Assembly (NCBI GenBank): GCA_964642855.1
Contig: CAZXSK010000001.1
Span: 62,001 to 126,000 of the forward strand
Length of the DNA stretch: 64,000 nucleotides
Direction: 5' to 3'
Source of the DNA: CAZXSK01 sp964642855
GTDB lineage: Bacteria; Planctomycetota; Phycisphaerae; SM23-33
The notes beneath the pieces were generated by a model. The model was not told where the DNA came from, did not search any database, and saw nothing but the letters and a program-made list of their open reading frames with translations. Shown in pieces: positions 50,232 through 57,984 of the stretch. A program made the translations under genes and the position numbers. The first letter of the stretch is position 1. Every line of letters begins with the position of its first letter.

Positions 50232-51272
50232 ATGACGAGACACGCCGGGGAAATACACAGCCTCCTTCTGGCAGCCACCCTTGCGCTGCTCGCCGCCGCG
50301 GGGCACTGTCTCGCCGCAGGCGACGAGTCCCACGACGCCAACGAACCCGCCGACGCCAACGAGCCGGCCTTCGTCTTCGAAACCGAATCCGACCCGAACG
50401 TCCTCACGCCCACCGCCCACTACCCCGACAAGGCGTCCGGGGGCGAGCGCAAAGCCCTCGATGCCCTGGCCGCGGAGGTCCGCGGGCGGTTCGCCTGGTC
50501 CCGGAAAGGGAAGGTCTACGCGACCATCCTGGGCGACTGGAGGCCGGTCGATCTGGGCCGCGGCGAGTTCATCCGCATCGCCCCCGACGGCAAACGCTTC
50601 GCGGTCTACCACAAGGGAGACATCTACGTCGTGGACCCCAATGGCCGGCGGGAAAAGGTGGCAGGCGGCGCGGATTCCAAACACGGCTGTCCCATCGACT
50701 TCCACCCCGACAACCGGCGGATCGTCTTCTGGACCTCCAGGCATGGATTCCGCACCGTCGACGTGAATACCGGCGACGTGGAGACTCTCGATCTACCCGG
50801 CAAATACACCGGCTCGCCCGGATTCTCGGCCGATGGCACGAAGATGACCGTCCGCGATGGCGGGAACCTCTACGCCATCGACGTCGAGCGGAAACGCCAC
50901 CGCAAGTACGCCCGCGGCTGCTCGCCCGGCGTCTCGCCGGACGGCGAACTGCTGATGAACAACACCGGCGGCCACCGGACGATGGACATCCGTACGTGGG
51001 AAGGTAAGAAGAAGCGGCGCATCGACGTGCGCACCTGCAAGCCGGACCGGTCGTGGGACAACCACCACTGGTCGAACCACGACGATTACATCGCCGCCCA
51101 GGGCGACGGCAAGGGCCACGAGTCGTACGTGGTGAAGATCTCGGAGAACCGCTGCACCCGCATCACGTTCGCGGGCAAGACGGCGTATCCGGATGTCTGG
51201 ATCGCCCCGCCCGTCGAGGAAAAAGAAGCCTCCCAGGACCGGGACGACGAGGAGGAGTCCGGCCAGACGTAG
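50232..51272 (+). CDS. Secreted TolB/PD40-like beta-propeller protein
   Basis: A 346-residue protein with an N-terminal signal peptide (LLLAATLALLAAAGHCLAAG, residues about 11-30) and then an Asp/Glu/Asn/Pro-rich linker. Repeating blades of the type RIAPDGKRFAVYHKGDIYVV, DFHPDNRRIVFWTSR and GFSADGTKMTVRDGGNLYAI are WD40/PD40 propeller strands. No catalytic motif was seen. The acidic C-terminal tail (EEKEASQDRDDEEESG) is low complexity. The ATG follows AAGGACC; upstream open frame has no ribosome binding site. It diverges from the PEP-CTERM gene, with 193 bp between. Confidence 0.75.
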   Translation: MTRHAGEIHSLLLAATLALLAAAGHCLAAGDESHDANEPADANEPAFVFETESDPNVLTPTAHYPDKASGGERKALDALAAEVRGRFAWSRKGKVYATILGDWRPVDLGRGEFIRIAPDGKRFAVYHKGDIYVVDPNGRREKVAGGADSKHGCPIDFHPDNRRIVFWTSRHGFRTVDVNTGDVETLDLPGKYTGSPGFSADGTKMTVRDGGNLYAIDVERKRHRKYARGCSPGVSPDGELLMNNTGGHRTMDIRTWEGKKKRRIDVRTCKPDRSWDNHHWSNHDDYIAAQGDGKGHESYVVKISENRCTRITFAGKTAYPDVWIAPPVEEKEASQDRDDEEESGQT

Positions 51273-51436
51273 ACTCCCGATGCCGTCGCCGGGAACCACG
51301 AAGCCGTGGTGTTACTCCGATCTGCCTCCACGCCCGGCCCGCAGCCTCGGCGGCCAGGTCCTTGAGACCATCGGGCAAATCGTGTATCTGTGCGGAACCC
51401 GGGCCAGCGCAGCACATCAGCGAAGGAGACCGACGT

Positions 51437-53179
51437 ATGGCTGCATCGCGCGCGCAGTGGATCGATGACCTTCTCGGAGACATGGACCTCCGCCGGAAGA
51501 TCGGACAGGTGCTGGTGTTCGGCTTCTGCGGCCCGGTGATCACCCCGGACGTGGTCGAACTGATCCGCACATGGCACGTCGGCGGCCTGCGAGTGAGCCT
51601 GAAATTCCGCTCGATGAATCTCTTTCACGACGTCAAGCCGGGCACCCAGCCGGAGGAGTGGACGTTGCGGTCCATGCATCTGCCGGAAGGCCCGAACCGG
51701 GACTACGCTTTCACCAAGCCCTCCACGCACTGCACGCCGGCTGAATACGCGACCACCCTCAACACGCTGCGCCAGCTGGCGATGGAACGCGCCGGCGGCG
51801 CCCCGATTCATTTCACCATCGACCAGGAAGGCTCGGCCTCGGACGACCTGATCTGCGGCCAGAAGCTCTTTCCCCACCCGATGGGGCTCACCGCCTCCGG
51901 CGACCCGGAGTTGGCCTATCGCACAGCCCTGTGCATCGGCAAGCAGGCCCGGGCGGTCGGGATCAACATGATTCACTCGCCCGTGCTGGACGTGAACACC
52001 AACCCGCGCAACCCGGAGATCGGCACGCGAGCCTATTCCGATACTCCCGACGACGTGATCCGCTACGCAACCCGGTCGATGGAAGGCTTCCTCGAAGCGG
52101 GGATGATCCCTACCGGCAAGCACTTCCCGGGACGAGGCGAGTCGATCTCCGACGCCCACTGGGGCCTGCCCTCAGTGGACCTCCCGGCCGGGGAACTCCG
52201 CGAGGTGCACCTGGCGCCCTACCGGGCGATGATCGACGCCGGACTGCCCGCGATCATGATGGCCCACTGCCTCTACCCCGCCCTGGGCGTGACCGACGAA
52301 CCGTCCAGCTGCAGCCGGCCTCTGATCCAGGAACTGCTGCGAGGCGAGCTGGGCTTCAAAGGCGTCATCACCACCGACAACATGATGATGGGCGGGCTGC
52401 TGCAGAAATACGAACTCCGCGAGGCCGTGCTGCGAACCCTCCAGGCGGGGTGCGACCTCGTGCTGCTTCGGGATGAAAGCCCCCTGCGCTGGAAGATCTG
52501 CGATTCCCTGGAACAGGCCGTCCGGGACGGGCGGCTTCCTGAAAACGAGCTCGACGAGAAAGTCCGGCGTATCCTGGGCATGCGATGGGACATGGGTCTT
52601 GCGGAGAACGGCGGGAAGGTCGACCCGGCCGGGGCAGGCGATCCGATCCACGATCCCGTCGTCTCCACGACCGCCCGCGAAGCTGCCGAGCGGAGCATCC
52701 TGCTGGTGCGGGACGAGCGGAACCTCCTTCCCCTGGACCCGGGCAGGAGGATTCTGCTGGTCGAGCAGGTTTTCCCAACCCACGAAATGGCCAACAACAT
52801 GGACTGTCACCCCGGCCTGCTGTGGGAGGAAATGCTGACGATCGACCCGGACGTCGCCAGCGTGGAGATCCACAACGTGCCCACCGATGACGATCGGGCC
52901 CGCGTCCGCAGGCGTCTCGACGAAGCCGACATCGTGGTAGCGACGAATTACTACTACCACAAGGCGGCGTCGAGCAACTCGGAGCTCTGCCGTGAGATCC
53001 TCGCGGCAGGAAAGGAGCTCGTGATCGTATCCAACACGCCGTACGAGCTGGGCGCCCCGGCCGATCTGCCTGCGGCCATCGCGGTATTCAACCCCGGCGG
53101 GCGCGAGCACTGTCGCGCCGCAGCAGAGCTGATCTACGGAAAGCTCACGCCGTCGGCCTCCCTGCCGGTGAAGATCTGA
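51437..53179 (+). CDS. Glycoside hydrolase family 3 protein, NagZ-like
   Basis: A 580-residue GH3 enzyme. The first domain matches beta-N-acetylhexosaminidases: KHFPGRGESISDAHWGLP at 228-245 carries the loop in which an Asp-x-His pair (Asp239, His241) replaces the usual acid/base Glu, and the nucleophile would be Asp314 in GVITTDNMMMGG. NagZ usually has His after the PG of that loop; here it is Arg. A C-terminal second domain (about 430-580: SILLVRDERNLLPLDPGR) is present, as in larger GH3 proteins. No signal peptide was seen, so a role in cell-wall or glycan recycling inside the cell is likely. AAGGAG precedes the ATG. Confidence 0.88.
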   Translation: MAASRAQWIDDLLGDMDLRRKIGQVLVFGFCGPVITPDVVELIRTWHVGGLRVSLKFRSMNLFHDVKPGTQPEEWTLRSMHLPEGPNRDYAFTKPSTHCTPAEYATTLNTLRQLAMERAGGAPIHFTIDQEGSASDDLICGQKLFPHPMGLTASGDPELAYRTALCIGKQARAVGINMIHSPVLDVNTNPRNPEIGTRAYSDTPDDVIRYATRSMEGFLEAGMIPTGKHFPGRGESISDAHWGLPSVDLPAGELREVHLAPYRAMIDAGLPAIMMAHCLYPALGVTDEPSSCSRPLIQELLRGELGFKGVITTDNMMMGGLLQKYELREAVLRTLQAGCDLVLLRDESPLRWKICDSLEQAVRDGRLPENELDEKVRRILGMRWDMGLAENGGKVDPAGAGDPIHDPVVSTTAREAAERSILLVRDERNLLPLDPGRRILLVEQVFPTHEMANNMDCHPGLLWEEMLTIDPDVASVEIHNVPTDDDRARVRRRLDEADIVVATNYYYHKAASSNSELCREILAAGKELVIVSNTPYELGAPADLPAAIAVFNPGGREHCRAAAELIYGKLTPSASLPVKI

Positions 53180-53249
53180 CCGGCTGGCAAGGAGCTTGCC
53201 GCATCTTCGGTAGCCGGGCATCTTCCGAAGGCTGTCGGCGAGGGATCGG

Positions 53250-54668
53250 TCACACCGTCGGGTCGGCCAGACCGTCCGACGGCGGGGGCACGTAATCGGG
53301 GTTCGGCTGGGGGATGCGGGCCTCGACGGCGTCCAGCCACTCATGCAGCATCGCGCGAAGTCGCCGGGCGTCGTCGGGGCGGCTGCCGGCCAGGTTGGTC
53401 GTCTCGCTGACGTCGTTGCGCAGGTCGTAGAGCTCCAGGTGGTTGTCCTCGAAGAACTCGATGAGCTTCAGGTCGCCGCAGCGGACCGAACACGCCGGCT
53501 TTCCTCCCTGGTTGCTGTAGTGCGGGTAATGCCAGAAGATCGCGTCGCGATCGAGCGAATCTCCCCCGCGCAGCAGGGGCATGAGGCTCACGCCGTCGCG
53601 ATGCTGGTCGGGCAGCGGGTCCAGGCCGGCTGCCTCCAGGAACGTCGGATAGAAGTCCGGGCTGGTGACGGGCACGTCGCAGAGGCTGTCTGGCTCGACC
53701 ACGCCCGGCCAGCGGATGAGCATCGGCTCGCGCGTGCCGCCCTCGTACATCCACCCCTTGCCCTCCAGCAGCGGCGCGTTGCAGGTGGGGCTGCTCTCTG
53801 CGGAGCTCAGCCCGCCGTTGTCGGACGTGAACACCACGATGGTATCGTCAGCCAGGCCCTGGGCGTCGAGGGAGTCCAGCACCCGGCCGATGTTTTCGTC
53901 GAGGCTCTGGACCATCGCCGCGTAGACCGGGTCGGACTGGAACAGCCGCCGCTGGATGTGCTGATCCTTCTTGTGATCGCAGGGGAAGTGCTCGCCCTCC
54001 TCGAACGGGTCGATCTTGTCGAGCCCCAGCGACGCCGCCTTGCGGCGGTACTTCTCGATGAGGTGCTCCTTGGCCTGGATCGGCACGTGCACGGAGTAGT
54101 AGCAGAGATTCAGGAAGAACGGCTTGTCGGGGTCGCGCTGCTCGATGAGCCCGACGGCTTCATCGGTGAGGCGGTCGGTGAGGTACTCGCCTTCCGGCCC
54201 GTCGGGGAGGCGCGGATTGCCCCACGGGCTGAAATAGCCCTGTTTGGGCATGCCGTCGGAGAAGCCGCCGATGTTGACGTCGAAGCCCTGGTGCTCCGGC
54301 CAGTAGGGTTCGTCGCCCAGATGCCACTTGCCCACATGCCACGTCGCGTATCCGCCGTCGCGCAGGGCGCTGGCAAGGGTGTGTTCTTCGAGTGGGAGGT
54401 AATGCAGGTATGGCGACGAGAGCAGCTTGCCCGAGCCCATGCCCGCGATGAAGTTGGTGATCGGCAGTGCAGCCGGGTACTTGCCCGTCAAGATACTCGC
54501 CCGGGTCGGCGAGCAGACCGGGGCCGCAGCGTAGCCGTCGGTGAAGCGCATGGATTGCATCGCGAGGCGATCGAGATTGGGCGTTTCGTAGAAGCTCGAT
54601 CCCTGGAAGCCCGTGTCCATCCATCCCATGTCGTCGATGAGGATGAACACGATGTTCGGCTGGGGCAT
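53250..54668 (-). CDS. Sulfatase, type I formylglycine-dependent
   Basis: A 472-residue arylsulfatase-type enzyme. The metal site IDDMGWMDTG (Asp12, Asp13) is canonical, and the formylglycine motif is CSPTR at residues 52-56, with SILTG after it. VVFTSDNGG supplies later metal ligands, and EGKGWMYEGGTREPMLIRWP is typical of the large formylglycine sulfatase group. There is no signal peptide: the protein starts at the first strand MPQPNIVFIL. It differs strongly from the sulfatase at 9910, so the two probably act on different linkages. It ends the region after the GH3 gene, which runs on the opposite strand and converges with it. Confidence 0.93.
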   Translation of the reverse strand: MPQPNIVFILIDDMGWMDTGFQGSSFYETPNLDRLAMQSMRFTDGYAAAPVCSPTRASILTGKYPAALPITNFIAGMGSGKLLSSPYLHYLPLEEHTLASALRDGGYATWHVGKWHLGDEPYWPEHQGFDVNIGGFSDGMPKQGYFSPWGNPRLPDGPEGEYLTDRLTDEAVGLIEQRDPDKPFFLNLCYYSVHVPIQAKEHLIEKYRRKAASLGLDKIDPFEEGEHFPCDHKKDQHIQRRLFQSDPVYAAMVQSLDENIGRVLDSLDAQGLADDTIVVFTSDNGGLSSAESSPTCNAPLLEGKGWMYEGGTREPMLIRWPGVVEPDSLCDVPVTSPDFYPTFLEAAGLDPLPDQHRDGVSLMPLLRGGDSLDRDAIFWHYPHYSNQGGKPACSVRCGDLKLIEFFEDNHLELYDLRNDVSETTNLAGSRPDDARRLRAMLHEWLDAVEARIPQPNPDYVPPPSDGLADPTV

Positions 54669-54713
54669 GCTGGTTCCTTTCGTACTGGCTGGCCGGAGTT
54701 CAAGCGGGCCAGT

Positions 54714-54899
54714 CTACACCGCAGCGGCGAATCGGGCAATCCTGTGGTTCGAGCGCCGGGAACACGCCCCCCGTCCGGGAGGGATGCGATCCGCGGAACC
54801 TGGATCGACCCGCGATACGGCCGCTGCTTCTTCCACGGAGGAAGGCGGGGCCGCCGCATGGAGCTGGCCGGTGTGGATAATGAGGACATTGGGTTTCAT
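54714..54899 (-). pseudogene. Possible sulfatase remnant: N-terminal strand only
   Basis: A 61-codon frame begins MKPNVLIIHTGQL, much like the first strand of many sulfatases (MKPN-hydrophobics-TDQ), and then continues in Ala/Arg-rich residues without any sulfatase motif before stopping. The ATG at 54899 has a good GGAGA site upstream. It lies just ahead of the intact sulfatase on the same strand. It may be a decayed duplicate, a short leader peptide or chance similarity. Confidence 0.3.
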
Positions 54900-55116
54900 C
54901 GGCAGTCTCCGTTCTGCAGTACCTGCCGCCGGTGAGCTCCGGGTGCGGATTGTGCGCATCCTGCAGGAATCGCCGCAGCGGGATGACGGTCATTCCCAAC
55001 CGCTGCGAAAAAAATGCCTCGGGCCTCGCCTGGGCGAACAGACGGACCGGGAAAGACTTACCCTCGGAGGCAGGCCGGTTGGCATTCGTAACGGCGGTTT
55101 TGGCGATGCAGCGCTC

Positions 55117-55144
55117 TTGACCTTTCCGGCTGATGGGGGATAAT
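55117..55144 (+). promoter_or_regulatory. Strong predicted sigma-70 promoter for a small RNA
   Basis: TTGACC (55117-55122) and GATAAT (55139-55144) are 16 bases apart, each five of six matches to consensus. Transcription should begin near 55151, with no long open frame behind it. Confidence 0.6.
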
Positions 55145-55150
55145 AGATGC

Positions 55151-55470
55151 AGGTGTTGGGCCATTTGGGGGTCGCATCGGCCCGTCGTAACGCCTCGGCT
55201 GTACACGTCGTAGGAAGTCATGCGTGACATGGAATTCGCGCGAAGTACAAGTGTGGTTGGTTTTCTGTCTGCGGAGTGTCCGCGCGAAACGGATCTCGCC
55301 CACCTCCACAGGGGCTTTGGCCCGCCCAACCCGTTGGCTGCATCGACAATCTGATCCATTGCGCTCCCGGTTCGTTTCCGCGTCCGTTCGGGTGCGATCG
55401 CGATTCAAGCGTTTGGGAAGGAGACGCGGATAAAGCCCGTCGGTCATCGAAGCGACGGGCTTTTTCTTTG
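55151..55470 (+). ncRNA. Candidate structured non-coding RNA of about 320 nt
   Basis: The stretch lies between a near-consensus promoter (55117-55144) and a strong intrinsic terminator (55432-55469) on the same strand. It holds no convincing gene. Several local hairpins can be drawn: GCGGA with TCCGC around a 3-base loop, and GGGC with GCCC around TTTG. A long-range 7-bp pairing, GTTGGGC (55155-55161) with GCCCAAC (55324-55330), could close a domain of about 175 nt. I looked for signatures of tmRNA, RNase P RNA, SRP RNA and common riboswitches and recognised none. A 44-codon frame (55220-55354, MRDMEFARS...) with an AGGA site is the only coding alternative. Confidence 0.45.
55432..55469. terminator. 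Strong bidirectional intrinsic terminator
   Basis: AAAGCCCGTCG (55432-55442) pairs perfectly over 11 bp with CGACGGGCTTT (55453-55463) around a 10-base loop. It is followed on the plus strand by TTCTTTG; the T run totals five, then CTTT. On the minus strand it sits 6 bp past the gltX stop and is followed by TTTATC, so it can serve gltX as well. Confidence 0.8.
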
Positions 55471-55474
55471 CCCT

Positions 55475-56938
55475 CTACCCGTCGGCCTGCTCTCGCAGCG
55501 CGAGGCATCGATCGATCCGCGCCAGCGTGCTGTCCCTGCCCAGCATCACCAGTGTCTGGTAGATCGACGGACTGATCGTGCTGCCCGTCACCGCCACTCG
55601 CAGCGGCTGGGCGACCTTGCCCATGCCCAGCTCGTTGGCCTGGCAGTATTCGCCGATCGCCTGCTCCAGCGCGTCGGCCGAGAAGTCCACGCCAGTCAGC
55701 ATCTCCCGAAGATCGGCCAGCACGTCGTAGCCGGCACCTTCGTTCTTCCGCAGCACCTTCTTGACGGCCTTGGGCTGATACTCGTACCCATCGTCGGGCC
55801 CGAACAGCACGGCTACCTTGTCCACGATGTCCTGGAACGTCCGGAAGCCACGATTCGATGAAATCAGCATTCGCAGCGTCTGCTCGTCGTCCGGCAGCGG
55901 CGTGTCGTTGAGGCTCAGGAAATCCCGGAAACCCGCCAGCAGACGGTCTTCGTCGGCCTCGGCGGCTGCGTCGGTGTTGAAGGCCAGCAGCTTGTCTCGG
56001 TCGAACTTCGCATTGCTCCTGCCAAGGCCCGACACGCTGAACGCCTCGACCAGCTCGGCGAGCGTCATCTTCTCGCGGTTCCCCCCCGGCCTCCAGCCGA
56101 GCAGCGCGATGAAGTTCACCAGCGCCTCGGGCAGATAGCCCCGCCTGCGGAAGCTGAAAACGTCCACGTCGCCGTCGCGCTTCGAGAGCTTTCGGCCCTG
56201 CATGTCCATGATCAGGGGCAGGTGCATGAACTTCGGCTCGGGCAAGCCCAACGCCTCACGCAGCACCGACTGCCGCCACGTCTGACCGAGGAACTCCTGG
56301 CCTCGGCAGACCATGTTCACGCCCATCAGCGCGTCGTCAATGACGTTCGCGAGGTAAAACGTCGGCCAGCCGTCCGCCTTGCGGATCACGAAATCTTCCA
56401 TCTCGCTGCCCGGTGTGGTGACCTCGCCGAACGCTTCGTCGACGACCGTCACGTCCTGGCCGGGACACAGAAACCGCACCACGACCGGCCTGCCTTCGGC
56501 CTCGGCCTTCTCCGCGTCTGCCTTCGTGGGCAGCGTCTCCGGACGAGGGTACCGGAATCCGCCCGTCTCGGCCTGGGCCTTCTTGCGCATCGCGTCGAGT
56601 TCCTCAGCCGTCTCGAACGCATAGTACGCCTTGCCCTCCGCCAGCAGGCGGTCGAGATACTCGCGGTACACGTCCAGCCGCTCCGACTGGCGGTACGGCC
56701 CGTTCTCGCCGCCGACCTCGACACCCTCGTCCCATTCGATGCCCAGCCAGCGGAGGTCCTCGATGATCTTGCCGACGGCTTGTTCGTCGTGCCTCGCCCG
56801 GTCAGTATCCTCGATCCGCAGCAGCATCGTCCCGCCGCTCTTGCGGGCCAGCAGGTAGTTGAACAGCGCCGTACGCGCTCCGCCGACGTGCAGATGACCC
56901 GTCGGCGAGGGGGCAAATCGTGTCTTGATCGGTTCCAT
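55475..56938 (-). CDS. gltX: Glutamyl-tRNA synthetase
   Basis: A 487-residue class I synthetase. FAPSPTGHLHVGGARTALFN contains the HIGH-type signature, followed by the LRIEDTDRAR motif. The KMSKS-type loop is KLSKRDGDVDV (near residue 254), and the C-terminal half is the alpha-helical anticodon-binding domain of bacterial GluRS. AAAGG precedes the ATG by about 9 bases. Whether it is discriminating or also charges tRNA-Gln cannot be told from sequence alone; a GatCAB amidotransferase is not in the window. It ends at the terminator at 55432-55469. Confidence 0.97.
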   Translation of the reverse strand: MEPIKTRFAPSPTGHLHVGGARTALFNYLLARKSGGTMLLRIEDTDRARHDEQAVGKIIEDLRWLGIEWDEGVEVGGENGPYRQSERLDVYREYLDRLLAEGKAYYAFETAEELDAMRKKAQAETGGFRYPRPETLPTKADAEKAEAEGRPVVVRFLCPGQDVTVVDEAFGEVTTPGSEMEDFVIRKADGWPTFYLANVIDDALMGVNMVCRGQEFLGQTWRQSVLREALGLPEPKFMHLPLIMDMQGRKLSKRDGDVDVFSFRRRGYLPEALVNFIALLGWRPGGNREKMTLAELVEAFSVSGLGRSNAKFDRDKLLAFNTDAAAEADEDRLLAGFRDFLSLNDTPLPDDEQTLRMLISSNRGFRTFQDIVDKVAVLFGPDDGYEYQPKAVKKVLRKNEGAGYDVLADLREMLTGVDFSADALEQAIGEYCQANELGMGKVAQPLRVAVTGSTISPSIYQTLVMLGRDSTLARIDRCLALREQADG

Positions 56939-57238
56939 CGCTTCAGCCTTTCGTCTCGGTTGAGTTCGCTGAATTCCTGATCATGCCCGCAGCCCCCCGG
57001 CCTGTCAACTGCCCGGCCGATTCCAATCGACCTCCCGACGGTCGACTGACCATCCCAGCCAGCGGCCATTCCCGATCCCGCCGGAGACCCAAACGGCCGA
57101 AGTCCAGAAGCGGCCATTCGTTGCACACATATTCGTCTGTCGCGATCTGTTCAGGGCCGGCCACGGCCGGCAGCGGCCGGCAGGAATTGGCCGTGGCGGC
57201 ACCCAGCCGGCAAGAACTGGCAAGGGCCGGCAAGAACG

Positions 57239-57258
57239 GTACAGTTCCGTACAGTTCC
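57239..57258. repeat. 10-bp tandem repeat GTACAGTTCC, two copies
   Basis: Two exact adjacent copies followed by a partial third (GTGCAG). They lie among degenerate GGCCGGCAAGAA units with a spacing near 20 bp (exact GCCGGCAAGAAC at 57206-57217 and 57226-57237). Function is unknown. Confidence 0.8.
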
Positions 57259-57932
57259 GTGCAGGACCCCCTGAAACGCGGTGGAAGCCCCCACAACGCG
57301 ACGCCCGTTCGACGACGATCTCCCACGGACACAACCGCTTGGCTTTTGGCTGTCCGATGTCCGGGAATGCTTCCCATAGGATATCCCAACTCGCTGGCGA
57401 TTTCTGGGCCGCGTTGCGGTGCGAACCCGAAGACTCGCTGGCTGCGCTGCCGTGCGCAGCGCGAAGATGAACTCTCTACCCTTTCCCCCCGCGCCCCACA
57501 AATGTCGAAGCCATCCGTTCCGAAAACCGCGACCGGTTCCCGGCAACGCGCTGCATGCCGGGGGAGTTACACAAATCCGATTTCTGCGCGAGGGTTCGGG
57601 ATCCCCCGGAGCCGCCGGCGCGCGCCAACGGCTCCGGAAAGGACCCTGCCCGTGGAGTTCGCGATTGACGCGAATGAAAATGCGACGGAGGCCCGCAGGG
57701 CCGAGGCAGGAAAAGCCCCGGGTGTCCTTCGACGTTGCTCAGGATGGCATCCAAAGCGAGACCCCGGGGGCGGGCAGCTCGCCCGAGACCTCCCAACAGC
57801 TCGCTGGAAAACCGCGGTCCTTCCCGAAGCCTGTTTGCAGAGCGGCAATACGTACACGCCCTGCAAACAGGGCGGTCAGCGCGCAGAGCGATGCCGGACC
57901 CTGGGGTCGGAGGGCCCGGCATCGCGTGGGAT

Positions 57933-57968
57933 CACGGACCGGTCGGAACGGGAGCCGACCGGTCCGTG
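57933..57968. terminator. 14-bp perfect hairpin after the chemoreceptor gene
   Basis: CACGGACCGGTCGG (57933-57946) pairs with its exact complement (57955-57968) around an 8-base loop, 16 bp past the stop of the minus-strand chemoreceptor. It is very stable but lacks a T tract, so termination is inferred from position. Confidence 0.5.
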
Positions 57969-57984
57969 GATGCGGGTTCAGCAA

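Larger units (their letters stand above)
56939..57984. other. About 1 kb without a convincing gene, rich in repeats and hairpins
   Basis: Several long frames exist on both strands, but their translations are Arg/Pro/Ser-rich, lack any recognisable domain and have no plausible starts. The DNA holds degenerate GGCCGGCA-G/A-GAA units around 57160-57240, two exact copies of GTACAGTTCC (57239-57258), and at least four perfect hairpins: 57606-57637 (9 bp), 57830-57871 (11 bp), 57888-57925 (10 bp) and 57933-57968 (14 bp). The segment before gltX presumably holds its promoter. Confidence 0.6.
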
